A DNA stretch of 64,000 bases, from the NCBI RefSeq assembly GCF_017355405.1, contig NZ_CP061179.1, positions 357,393 through 421,392 of the forward strand, written 5' to 3'. The translations under genes were made by a program, and so were the position numbers. This document shows positions 17,782 through 25,922 of this stretch, piece by piece. The notes under the pieces are model-generated. The model made no database searches. It saw only the letters and a program-made list of their open reading frames with translations, and was not told where the DNA came from. Every line of letters starts with the position of its first letter. The stretch's first letter is position 1. Source of the stretch: Roseomonas haemaphysalidis (lineage in GTDB: Bacteria > Pseudomonadota > Alphaproteobacteria > Acetobacterales > Acetobacteraceae).

Positions 17782-18984
17782 GGGCGGCACGTCGCGCAGC
17801 CGGGCCTGCACCGCTTCGGTCAGCAGCGGCGCGGCGGCGCCCTCGATAGCCAGCGCCACGCTGCTGCTCACCGGCACAAGGGGCGGCAGGCCGAGGCCAC
17901 CGATCGAGCCCTCCTGCCGGAATGCCGTCTCGAACTGCGTCCAGAAGCCCGGCTGCGCGCTGAAGGGCCCGGATACCAGCACGCGCCCGGGAAACAGCAG
18001 CCGGCACAGGTTGGCCAGCGCCTGCGCCACCAGCGTGGCTGCCTGCCGCAACGCCGGTGCCGTGGTCAGGTCCCGCTCGCGGAGCTGCCCGGCCAGTTCG
18101 GCCTCGTCCTCCGCCAATTCCGGCCAGGCGTCACGCAGCTGGGGCAGCAGCGCCCACAGCGCGGCGCCGGTTTCCAGGCATCCCTCCTGGCCACAGCCGC
18201 AGCGCCGCCCGGCCAGGGCGCGGAAGCGCCAGTGGCCGATCTCGCCGAAGGGGCCGCCGGCGGCGTTGAACACCGTGCCGTCCACCGCATAGGCCAGCCC
18301 GATGCCCCAGCCCCAGTGCAGCAGGAGCGTGCCGCCGGAGCGCAACGCCGGCTCCGCCAGCAGGCGGGCCTGCAGCTCGGCTTCCAGCTGCCGCGCCACC
18401 CGGACGGGCGCCGCCGCCGGCGACAGCGCGGCGCCGAGGTCCAGCCCGCACAGCCTTGGCCAGCGGGAGGAGGCGAGCCACCGCCCGCCCTGCAGGTCCA
18501 CCACGCCGGACACGGCGGCAGCGGTGCCGGCGTGTTCCATGCCGGGGGGTGTCGCGGCCCGCAGCCGCGAGGCGATGCCCGCCAGAACGCCGGACATCGC
18601 CTCGTTGTCCGCGTCCGGCCCCACGGTCCGCGCGTCCCGGTGCAGAACGCGGCCGGACAGGTCCACCAGCACCCCCACCACGTCGCGGCTCGCCACATGC
18701 AGCACGGAAGCACCCAGCACCGCCGGGTTGGCCCGCAGCGTCGCCGCCGGCCGCCCGCGCCCCTGCTTCTTGCCCGAGGCTTCCAGCAGCAGCCGCCGCT
18801 GCACCAGCTCCCCCACCACCCTGGACACGGTGGTGGAGCGCAGCCCCAGTCGCTCCACCAGCTGCGGGCGGGACCAGAGGCCGTCGCGCATCACGGCCTG
18901 CAGCACCTGGGCGCGATCCGCCCCGCCGCCGGAGGCGGGCTGCCGTGGGTCAAGCTGGATCAGCATGGGCGTCTGCACGGTCAT
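17773..18984 (-). CDS. ROK-family transcriptional regulator (NagC/XylR type)
   Basis: A protein of 403 residues: a winged-helix segment (ADRAQVLQAVMRDGLWSRPQ, then LGLRSTTVSRVVGELV) fused to a ROK sugar-kinase-like domain. The zinc-binding Cys cluster reads CGCGQEGCLE after GGPFGEIGHW, but the kinase ATP-binding DxGxT motif is not evident, as expected for a regulator. It diverges from nagB across an 85-bp AT-rich gap, so control of nagB-nagA by an amino-sugar phosphate is the natural inference. Confidence 0.9.
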   Translation of the reverse strand: MTVQTPMLIQLDPRQPASGGGADRAQVLQAVMRDGLWSRPQLVERLGLRSTTVSRVVGELVQRRLLLEASGKKQGRGRPAATLRANPAVLGASVLHVASRDVVGVLVDLSGRVLHRDARTVGPDADNEAMSGVLAGIASRLRAATPPGMEHAGTAAAVSGVVDLQGGRWLASSRWPRLCGLDLGAALSPAAAPVRVARQLEAELQARLLAEPALRSGGTLLLHWGWGIGLAYAVDGTVFNAAGGPFGEIGHWRFRALAGRRCGCGQEGCLETGAALWALLPQLRDAWPELAEDEAELAGQLRERDLTTAPALRQAATLVAQALANLCRLLFPGRVLVSGPFSAQPGFWTQFETAFRQEGSIGGLGLPPLVPVSSSVALAIEGAAAPLLTEAVQARLRDVPPGG

Positions 18985-18998
18985 GTTTCTGAACCACG

Positions 18999-19013
18999 CT
19001 ATTCAAAAATAAG
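18999..19013. promoter_or_regulatory. AT-rich imperfect palindrome in the ROK/nagB divergent promoter
   Basis: CTATTCAAAAATAAG stands out as AT-rich in a 70% GC setting and is an imperfect inverted repeat (CTATT against AATAAG). Operators of NagC-type ROK proteins are AT-rich palindromes, so this is a candidate binding site for the regulator encoded at 17773-18984. Confidence 0.35.
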
Positions 19014-19069
19014 TTGCCAGCCGAAATCGCGTCTGTTCTGCTTCTAGGCATGCGAGGAAACGGCCGGAT

Positions 19070-19819
19070 ATGATCAGTCTGAGGGTTTGTCCTGACAAGG
19101 GCGCGCTGGGCCAGGCGGCCGCCGAGGCGGGTGCCGAGGCCATCCGCGCCGCGCTGCGGCACCGTGGCGAGGCGACCATCGTGGTGGCCACCGGCGCCAG
19201 CCAGTTCGAGATGCTGGAAGCGTTGTGCGCCATGCCCGGCATCGACTGGGCGCGGGTGACCGCCTTTCACCTCGACGAATATGTCGGACTGCCGGCCAGC
19301 CACCCCGCCAGCTTCCGCGGCTACCTGCGGGAGCGCTTTCTGGCGCCGCTCGATGGCCGCCCGAAACTGGAGGAGGTGAATGGCGAGGCGCCCGACCCAG
19401 GGGCGGAAGCCGCGCGCCTGTCCGCCCTGATCGGCGACCGCGCGGTGGATGTCTGCTTCGCCGGGCTGGGGGAGAACTGCCACCTCGCCTTCAACGACCC
19501 GCCCGCCGACTTCGAGGCGGCAGCCGGCTTCATCGTGGTGGAGCTGGACGAGGCCTGCCGCCGCCAGCAGTTGGGCGAGGGCTGGTTCCCAAGCCTGGCG
19601 GCGGTGCCGCGCCGCGCCATCAGCATGAGCATTCCGCGCATCCTGCGGTCGTCTCTGGTGGTGCTGTCGGTGCCCGATGCGCGCAAGGCGCAGGCGGTGC
19701 GCGACGCCGTGCAGGGCCCCGTCACGCCGCTGCACCCCGGCTCCATTCTGCAACGGCACCCCCAGGCGCTGCTGTTCGTCGACCCCCCGGCCGCGTCGCT
19801 GCTGGATCAGCCGGGATGA
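19070..19819 (+). CDS. nagB: Glucosamine-6-phosphate deaminase
   Basis: A protein of 249 residues. NagB converts glucosamine 6-phosphate to fructose 6-phosphate and ammonia. Visible motifs are [15 protein letters not shown] (phosphate loop), [19 protein letters not shown] with the catalytic Asp, and [17 protein letters not shown], in which Asn-Cys stands where Asp-Gly is usual before the catalytic His. GAGGAAA precedes the ATG. It overlaps nagA by 4 bases and lies opposite the ROK regulator. No allosteric-site residues could be assessed. Confidence 0.88.
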   Translation: MISLRVCPDKGALGQAAAEAGAEAIRAALRHRGEATIVVATGASQFEMLEALCAMPGIDWARVTAFHLDEYVGLPASHPASFRGYLRERFLAPLDGRPKLEEVNGEAPDPGAEAARLSALIGDRAVDVCFAGLGENCHLAFNDPPADFEAAAGFIVVELDEACRRQQLGEGWFPSLAAVPRRAISMSIPRILRSSLVVLSVPDARKAQAVRDAVQGPVTPLHPGSILQRHPQALLFVDPPAASLLDQPG

Positions 19820-20874
19820 TTTCCCCGGGGCTGGTGGACCTGCAGGTCAACGGTTTCGCCGGGGTGGACTTCAACGACGTGGCGCTGACCGCTGCGGCGC
19901 TGGACCGGGCGCTGGAGGCGATGCTGGGCACCGGCGTCACCTGTTGCCTGCCCACCATCATCACGGCGCCGGAGCCGGTGCTGCGCGCGCGGCTGCGGGC
20001 GCTGGACGCCGCCGTGGCCGGCAGCCGGCTGGGGCCGCTGATGTGCCCGGGCTTCCACCTGGAAGGCCCTTTCCTGAACCCCGCCCCCGGCTATGCCGGC
20101 TGCCACCCGCCCGAAGCGATGGGCCCGCCCGACCCGGCGTTGCCCACTCGGCTGGAAGCCGGGCTGCGCCGCCCCATTCTTTTGCTGACCCTGGCGGCGG
20201 AGCTGCCGGGGGCGGCGGCGGCCATCCGCGCCGCGCGCGCCGAAGCCCGGCTGGTGGCGATCGGCCACAGCGCGGCTGACTTCGCGGAGGTTTCGGCGGC
20301 GGCGGAAGCCGGGGCCACGCTGTCCACCCACCTGGGCAACGGCCTGCCGCAAAGCCTGCCCAAGCTGGCCAACCCCTTGTTCGCGCAGCTCGCGGAGGAC
20401 CGGCTGAGCGCCGGCTTCATTGCCGACGGCATCCACCTGCCGCCGCCGGCCCTGCGGGTGATGCTGCGCGCCAAGGGTGCGGGCCGCGCCTTTCTGGTGA
20501 CCGATGCCACGGCCGCCGCCGCGGCCCCGCCCGGCCGCTACCCCTTCGCCGGCATGGTGGTGCAGCGCGGCGCGGATGGCACGGTGCGCCAGGACGGCGG
20601 CACCACGCTCGCCGGCTCCTCGCTATGCCTGGATGCCGCGATGCGCAACCTCGTGGCCTGGGGCGCCGCCACGCCCGAAGAGGCGCTGCGGCTGGCCGGC
20701 GAGGCGCCCGCCGCGCTGCTGGCCCCCGTGCTGGCCGCGCGCAACATCGCCCTGCCGCCGGCCGAGGCCGAATGGTCGCCCGCGCTCCATGTCCGGCGCG
20801 TCCGCGTCGGCACCGCCGAGCGGCGCTTTCCCTGCCCCACCGACCACCAACGGGAGTTCTGCCAAGATGCGTGA
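19816..20874 (+). CDS. nagA: N-acetylglucosamine-6-phosphate deacetylase, short N-terminus
   Basis: A metal-dependent amidohydrolase of 352 residues that removes acetate from GlcNAc 6-phosphate. The core is intact: [17 protein letters not shown], the metal ligand Glu in [10 protein letters not shown], His in [17 protein letters not shown], and the catalytic Asp in LVTDATAAA. The ATG at 19816 overlaps the nagB stop, so the protein begins directly at the conserved [10 protein letters not shown] and lacks the roughly 40-residue beta-strand segment that normally precedes it. Upstream codons in the same frame are inside nagB and do not look like NagA. It is followed by a binding-protein gene overlapping its end by 8 bases. 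Confidence 0.88.
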   Translation: MISPGLVDLQVNGFAGVDFNDVALTAAALDRALEAMLGTGVTCCLPTIITAPEPVLRARLRALDAAVAGSRLGPLMCPGFHLEGPFLNPAPGYAGCHPPEAMGPPDPALPTRLEAGLRRPILLLTLAAELPGAAAAIRAARAEARLVAIGHSAADFAEVSAAAEAGATLSTHLGNGLPQSLPKLANPLFAQLAEDRLSAGFIADGIHLPPPALRVMLRAKGAGRAFLVTDATAAAAAPPGRYPFAGMVVQRGADGTVRQDGGTTLAGSSLCLDAAMRNLVAWGAATPEEALRLAGEAPAALLAPVLAARNIALPPAEAEWSPALHVRRVRVGTAERRFPCPTDHQREFCQDA

Positions 20875-22069
20875 CCTTTCCCTGCCGCGCCGGGCCGTCG
20901 TCGGCGGGCTGGCGGCCGCCACGGTGCTGGCCACGGCGCGGCGGCCCGCCCAGGCGGCGGCCCTGCCGCCCATGCCGCGCTCGCCCGTTGCCATCAGCGT
21001 GATGGACGTGTCCGGTGCCCTGGCGCTGCACCAGCGCGCCTTTGACGACTACCGCGCCGCCAAGCGGGACGCGGTGTCGCGCATCACCTTCGTCAAGGCA
21101 CCGGCGCCGGAACTGGCCGCCAAGATCAAGGCGCAGCAGGATGCCGGGCGTTCGGACCTCGACCTCGTGCTGACCGGCAGCGACGGGCTGGCCAGCGGCC
21201 TGGCGCTGAACCTGTGGCAGCGCATCCTGCCCGACTACGCCGAGAAGTTCCCGGACTTGGAAGCGAACTACCAGCCGGCGGCGCTGAAACTGCACCGCGA
21301 GCAGGGTGCGGGCTTCGGCGTGGTGTGCTCCTACTATCCGTCCGGCCCGCTGCTGGAATACATGCCCGCCCGCGTGCCGGAAGTGCCGCAAACGGCGGAA
21401 GAGCTTCTGGCCTGGGCCAAGTCCCGCCCCGGCAAGTTCATGTATGCGCGGCCGACCAACTCCGGCCCTGGCCGCACCTTCATGATGGGCCTGCCCTATC
21501 TGCTGGGCGACCGCGACCCCAAGGACCCGATCAACGGCTGGGACAAGACCTGGGCCTACCTGCAGGAGCTGGGCCAGTACATCGAGACCTATCCCAGCGG
21601 CACGGGCGTGACCATGCGGGAGCTGGGGGACGGCACGCGGGACATGATCGTTTCCACCACCGGCTGGGACATCAATCCGCGCGCGCTCGGCATCGTGCCC
21701 AAGGAAGCCAGGGTTTCCATCCTGAAGGGGCACCACTGGGTATCCGATGCCAACTACATGGTGGTGCCCAAGGGGCTGCCGCCGGAACGTCTGGCGGTGG
21801 TGCTGGACATGATGGCCTTCGTGCTGCAGCCGAAGATGCAGGCCTATGCCTACGACGAAGGCTACCTGTACCCCGGCCCCGCGGTGAAGGACGTGGGGCT
21901 GGACCTGGCGCCGCCGGAAAGCCGCAAGGTGATCGAGGAATTCGGGCGGCCGGAATACGCCGCCATGATCGCCGACCACCCGATCGAGCTGCCGCTCAAG
22001 CCCGATCAGATGGTGCTGGCTTTCCGGCGCTGGGACGAGACGGTGGGCTCGCGCACCATGCGGCGCTGA
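20867..22069 (+). CDS. ABC substrate-binding protein, family 1 type
   Basis: A periplasmic binding protein of 400 residues. The signal [20 protein letters not shown] carries a twin-arginine-like pair and ends near AQAAALP. The mature part resembles family 1 binding proteins: AAKIKAQQDAGRSDLDLVLTG, a LEYMPARVPEVPQTAEELLA segment, and WVSDANYMVVPKG near the end. Its start overlaps nagA by 8 bases, so it is part of the nag operon and may bind an amino sugar or related saccharide, though spermidine-type ligands are also bound by this family. No permease genes are adjacent. Confidence 0.85.
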   Translation: MRDLSLPRRAVVGGLAAATVLATARRPAQAAALPPMPRSPVAISVMDVSGALALHQRAFDDYRAAKRDAVSRITFVKAPAPELAAKIKAQQDAGRSDLDLVLTGSDGLASGLALNLWQRILPDYAEKFPDLEANYQPAALKLHREQGAGFGVVCSYYPSGPLLEYMPARVPEVPQTAEELLAWAKSRPGKFMYARPTNSGPGRTFMMGLPYLLGDRDPKDPINGWDKTWAYLQELGQYIETYPSGTGVTMRELGDGTRDMIVSTTGWDINPRALGIVPKEARVSILKGHHWVSDANYMVVPKGLPPERLAVVLDMMAFVLQPKMQAYAYDEGYLYPGPAVKDVGLDLAPPESRKVIEEFGRPEYAAMIADHPIELPLKPDQMVLAFRRWDETVGSRTMRR

Positions 22070-22078
22070 CCGGCGGGC

Positions 22079-22104
22079 GGGCCGCCGGCGAATGCCGGCG
22101 GCCC
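22079..22104. terminator. Strong terminator hairpin between convergent genes
   Basis: GGGCCGCCGGC-gaat-GCCGGCGGCCC is a perfect 11-bp stem with a 4-base loop, followed on the plus strand by CGTTCTTTCC. It lies between the stop of the binding-protein gene (22069) and that of the beta-helix gene (22118, minus strand) and should terminate the nag operon. Confidence 0.8.
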
Positions 22105-22117
22105 CGTTCTTTCCGTG

Positions 22118-23482
22118 CTAGTGCCAGATATCGGCGTGGTGCGACGGCTGGTGCAGGCCGTCGGCCAGCCCGTCGAAGCTCCACACCGCATGCGTCGGCG
22201 CGGCATCCGGCTGCGGGCCGTCGGGGCCGGAGGTGTCGCTGGACGGCGCGGGCACCTCGGCCGGCCACGACCCGGCGTCCCCGCCGTGCCCGAACCGGAA
22301 GTTCCAGCCCCCGTCGGACGCCGGGGTCCAGTGCGGCGTGGCTGCGGCCTCGGCCGGCACCGTATCGGCCGGTTCCGGAACGACAGCCACGGGGTCGGCC
22401 GGCGCGGCATGCGCCGGCGTCGTGCCGGTGCCCGCCGTATCGTTGGCGACCGTTTCCGCGGGCGCCGTGCCGGTGGAGCTGGTGTCCGCGGGAACCGTGT
22501 CCGCCGGGGTGGCCGAGACCGGTTCATCTGCCAGCGGCGCGCTGCCGCTGCTGTCAGACCCGCTGCTGGCGGACCAGGGATGCGACAGGTCCAGCAAAGG
22601 CTGCAACGCGAGCGCCACGCTGCCGGACACCTCGGCCAGGCCGGATGCGATCTGCGCCACGGACAGCCCGAACACCGAGTTGCCGTGCACCTCGGCAGTG
22701 ACGCCGGTATCGTTCACCAACAGGCGGGCGCTGTCGGAATCGAGGTTGTTCACCACCATGTTGTCGGCGACGGTCAGGCTGGACCCCGCGTAGTCGTTGC
22801 CCTCGCCGCCGAAGTGGATGATCGCCGGGTTGTCGGAATGCGCGCCCTGCTCGATGGTGTTGCCGGTCAGCGTCGCGACGCCGCCGTTCGGCAGGTCGAT
22901 GGAATAGCTGGCCGTACCGTCGCCATCCGCGATGCGGCTGCCGGTGATGGTGGTTTCGCTGGCGCGGCTCTTGATCTCGTGCCCGATGATGGCGTCGTGG
23001 AAGTAGCTGTCTTCCACGGTCAGGGCGGCGATGTGGCCGACATAGAGGTTGTGCGTGTAGCCGTCCCCGGTGCCGTTGGAAGCGAACTCGGAGTTGCGGA
23101 TGGTGATGGTGCCGTCCGAATCGTTGGCCAGCAGCCCTTCCTGGTTGTCGTGGAAGTAGGCGTTCTCGACAACCAGATCGCCCGCCTGGTGGCGGATGCC
23201 CGCGCCGTTGCCATCCGCCACGGCGGCCCCGGAGAACTCGAAGTTCTTGATGGTGACGTCGGCGCTGGTGGTCAGGATGGCCTTGCCGTCGCTGGGCGCC
23301 TCGGTAGCCAGTAGGTGGACCATGCCGCCCACGCCTTCCAGCGTGATGTTCGTGTTGATGGCGGCGAAGTCGTTTACATAGGTCCCGGCCTGGACCTGCA
23401 CGACGTCGCCGTCCTGGCTCGCCGCCACGGCGGCGTGGATCGTCTCGAACTGCAGGCCTGTGCCTACGGTCAGGGTGGTCAT
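22118..23482 (-). CDS. Right-handed parallel beta-helix repeat protein
   Basis: A protein of 454 residues. Residues 1 to about 290 show the short repeating strands of a pectate-lyase-like beta-helix: TIHAAVAASQDGDVVQVQAG, ITLEGVGG, DVTIKNFEFSG, DLVVENAYFHDNQEG, TITIRNSEFASN, and so on, with alternating N-x-F/Y-H-D turns. The last 150 residues are a low-complexity Ala/Pro/Thr/Asp tail with PADT-like repeats, ending in a His/Trp-rich segment. There is no N-terminal signal peptide, so non-classical or type I export would be needed if it is secreted. No catalytic residues were identified; polysaccharide binding or an epimerase-like role is possible. Confidence 0.75.
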   Translation of the reverse strand: MTTLTVGTGLQFETIHAAVAASQDGDVVQVQAGTYVNDFAAINTNITLEGVGGMVHLLATEAPSDGKAILTTSADVTIKNFEFSGAAVADGNGAGIRHQAGDLVVENAYFHDNQEGLLANDSDGTITIRNSEFASNGTGDGYTHNLYVGHIAALTVEDSYFHDAIIGHEIKSRASETTITGSRIADGDGTASYSIDLPNGGVATLTGNTIEQGAHSDNPAIIHFGGEGNDYAGSSLTVADNMVVNNLDSDSARLLVNDTGVTAEVHGNSVFGLSVAQIASGLAEVSGSVALALQPLLDLSHPWSASSGSDSSGSAPLADEPVSATPADTVPADTSSTGTAPAETVANDTAGTGTTPAHAAPADPVAVVPEPADTVPAEAAATPHWTPASDGGWNFRFGHGGDAGSWPAEVPAPSSDTSGPDGPQPDAAPTHAVWSFDGLADGLHQPSHHADIWH

Positions 23483-23868
23483 TCAGCGTATTCCTTTGGT
23501 CGCGGGACACACCAGCCCTGGGCGGGCGGCCCCTTTGCGTTGCGTCGGATGCAATCCCGGCATCGCGGATGCCCACGCCGTCCGGCGCGGGTCACGGCGT
23601 TGCCGTGCCTTCTCCCCTGGTTCGGGCCGCAGGATCGCGGGCCCGGCAGCCACATGCCATGCCAAGGTGTCGCGGCGATTGCTGCTGTGCTTCCGCCCTG
23701 AAATCTCGCGCGGGCGTGAGGCGCCTTGCCAGCGGCACCAGGGCCCGGCGGGGCAGCGCGCAGGCGGGGCAGCGGCTGGGCCGGTACCGTTCGCGCGCGT
23801 TTGTGTCAGCCCGGAAATCCGATTCCGCTTGACGGTCCACCGGCTCCGCTCGGACAGCACCGCCTGAC
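23483..23868. other. Gene-free stretch between two divergent genes
   Basis: This 386-bp gap separates the beta-helix gene (minus) from the first two-component operon (plus). Several overlapping open frames exist on both strands, but they look like random high-GC frames without ribosome binding sites or domain signals. I see no repeat, RNA or clear promoter in it. Confidence 0.5.
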
Positions 23869-24585
23869 ATGCCGAGCACCGCGCACATCCTCGTCGTGGA
23901 TGACGATCCGGACATCCGGGAGCTGATCGCAGGCTTTCTCGAACGTCATGGCTTCAGCGCGGACAGCGCCGCGGATGCCGTGGCGATGGAACAGGCGCTG
24001 GAGCGCCGCGCCGCCGACCTGATCGTGCTGGACCTGATGATGCCGGGCGAGGACGGGCTATCCCTGCTCCGCCGCATCACGGCCGGGCCGCGCACGCCGG
24101 TGATCATCCTCAGCGCGGTGGGCGACGACACGGACCGCATCGTCGGGCTTGAGCTTGGCGCGGACGACTACCTCAGCAAGCCCTGCAACCCGCGCGAGCT
24201 GCTGGCCCGCGTGCGGGCCGTGCTGCGCCGGCGCAGCGAGGCCACGGCGGCGCCGGGCGAGGGCGTGCGCAGCGTGGCGGAATTCGAGCGCTGGACGCTG
24301 GACCGCCTGCGGCGGGAGCTGCACAGCCCCGGCGGCGTGCTGGTGGACCTGTCGGACGGCGAATTCTCCCTGCTGGTGGCCTTTCTGGAGCGGCCGGGCC
24401 GCGTGCTGACGCGGGACCAGCTGCTGGACTACGCCCGCGGCCCGGAGTCCGAGGCCTTCGACCGCGCGGTGGACGTGCAGATCTCCCGCCTGCGGCGCAA
24501 GCTGGCGCTGGGCGCCGGGGGCAACTTCATCCGCACCGTGCGCAACGAGGGCTATCTGTTCGAGCCGGAGGTCACCTGGAAATGA
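23869..24585 (+). CDS. OmpR-family response regulator
   Basis: A protein of 238 residues. The receiver domain has the acidic pocket VVDDDPDIRELI, phospho-acceptor Asp in LDLMMPGEDG, a Thr/Ser switch region and Lys in LSKPCNPRELL; the winged-helix output domain ends in the OmpR-type DVQISRLRRKL and TVRNEGYLFEPEV. It overlaps the following histidine kinase gene by 4 bases. The signal is unknown; an EnvZ/OmpR-like envelope response is the family default. Confidence 0.92.
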   Translation: MPSTAHILVVDDDPDIRELIAGFLERHGFSADSAADAVAMEQALERRAADLIVLDLMMPGEDGLSLLRRITAGPRTPVIILSAVGDDTDRIVGLELGADDYLSKPCNPRELLARVRAVLRRRSEATAAPGEGVRSVAEFERWTLDRLRRELHSPGGVLVDLSDGEFSLLVAFLERPGRVLTRDQLLDYARGPESEAFDRAVDVQISRLRRKLALGAGGNFIRTVRNEGYLFEPEVTWK

Positions 24586-25922
24586 GCCGGCCGCGCCGGT
24601 CGGCACCGCTGCGGGTGCAGATCTTCCTGCTGCTGCTGGGCAGCATCACGGCGGCGCAGGTGGCCTCCGCCATCGTGTTGTTCAACGCCCCGGTTCCCGC
24701 CGCCGCACCCGTCCGCGTGGAAAAGGCCGCGGCTTTGCTTCGCGAAGGCCTGACCGGTGACGCTGCGGAATGGTTCAGCCTCACCCTGGACGAGCGCGCG
24801 CCCTACGACGACATGGAGGACGCGATCGAGCGGGAATACCGCGACGCCCTGGCCCGGCGGCTGGAGGTGGAGCCGGCGCTGGTGCGCACCGTGCTGCGCG
24901 CCGGTTCCCCCCGCGCCAAGCCGCGCCCGGAGATCGGTGGCCAGGGCACGCCCCCCTGGCTGTTCCGCACCCAGGCCGGCAGCTCCGACGTCCCGGTCGC
25001 CACCTTTTCCGCCGCGCTGCGCCAGCCGGACGGCCGCTGGCTGGTATTGTCCGAGCGCCAGGGCCTGCTCAGCCCGTGGGAAAAGCGTGCGGTGCTGTGG
25101 CTCGGCGGCAGCGTGCTGGTGGCCGGGCTGCTGGGCTACCTGTTCGCCCGGCGGCTGACCGCCCCCATCCAGTCCTTCGCCGAGGCGGCCGAGCGGCTGG
25201 GGCGGGACCCCCGCGCCGCCGCCCCGGTGCCGGAGGGACCGGCGGAGCTGGGTGCCGCCGCGCGGGCGTTCAACGCCATGCAGGACCGGCTGCGCCGCTA
25301 CGTGGAGGATCGCACCGCCATGGTCGGCGCCATCGCCCACGACCTGCGCACGCCATTGACCCGGCTTGCCTTCCGCCTGGAAGGCGGGCCGGAGGAGTTG
25401 CGCTGCAAGGCCTCCGGCGACATCGCGGAAATGGAGGCGATGATCAGTGCCCTGCTGTCCTTCGTGCACGACGCGACGGAGCCGGCGCAGCGGGAACGCC
25501 TGGAGCTGGGTTCGCTGGCCGAGCGGGTGTGCGCCGACCTGGCCGAGACGGGCGCGAACGCCAGCTTCGAGGACGGCGCCCCCGTGGTGCTGGATGCCGA
25601 CCCGCTGGGGCTGCGCCGCGTGGTGACCAATCTGGTGTCCAATGCCTGCCGCTATGGCATCCGCGCCCGGGTGCGGGTCATGGCGCGACTTGGCGAGGCG
25701 GTAATCGAGGTGGATGACGACGGACCGGGCCTGGCCCCCGCAGAGCTGGAACGGGTCTTCGAGCCCTTTGTCCGGGCGGAACGCTCGCGCAGCCGGCGCA
25801 CCGGCGGCGTCGGACTGGGGCTGTCCATCGTACGGCTCATCGTGCTGGCGCATGGCGGGACCATCCGGCTGGCGCCGCGGCCGGAAGGCGGCCTGCGCGC
25901 CACGGTGACGCTGCCGCTATGA
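24582..25922 (+). CDS. Sensor histidine kinase, partner of the OmpR-type regulator
   Basis: An inner-membrane kinase of 446 residues: one membrane segment near residues 10-30, a periplasmic domain of about 130 residues, a second segment (WLGGSVLVAGLLGYLFAR), a HAMP domain, the H-box AIAHDLRTPLTRL with the phospho-His, N-box VVTNLVSNACRYG, DDDGPGLAP and GVGLGLSIV. It overlaps its regulator gene by 4 bases. At its 3' end it overlaps the convergent CreC-like gene by 6 bases, an unusual tail-to-tail arrangement of two sensor genes. Confidence 0.92.
   Translation: MSRPRRSAPLRVQIFLLLLGSITAAQVASAIVLFNAPVPAAAPVRVEKAAALLREGLTGDAAEWFSLTLDERAPYDDMEDAIEREYRDALARRLEVEPALVRTVLRAGSPRAKPRPEIGGQGTPPWLFRTQAGSSDVPVATFSAALRQPDGRWLVLSERQGLLSPWEKRAVLWLGGSVLVAGLLGYLFARRLTAPIQSFAEAAERLGRDPRAAAPVPEGPAELGAAARAFNAMQDRLRRYVEDRTAMVGAIAHDLRTPLTRLAFRLEGGPEELRCKASGDIAEMEAMISALLSFVHDATEPAQRERLELGSLAERVCADLAETGANASFEDGAPVVLDADPLGLRRVVTNLVSNACRYGIRARVRVMARLGEAVIEVDDDGPGLAPAELERVFEPFVRAERSRSRRTGGVGLGLSIVRLIVLAHGGTIRLAPRPEGGLRATVTLPL

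Noticed and set aside
23460..23915. Several open frames in the gap before the OmpR-type operon
   Set aside because: They overlap each other on both strands, have no domain signal and no credible ribosome binding site.
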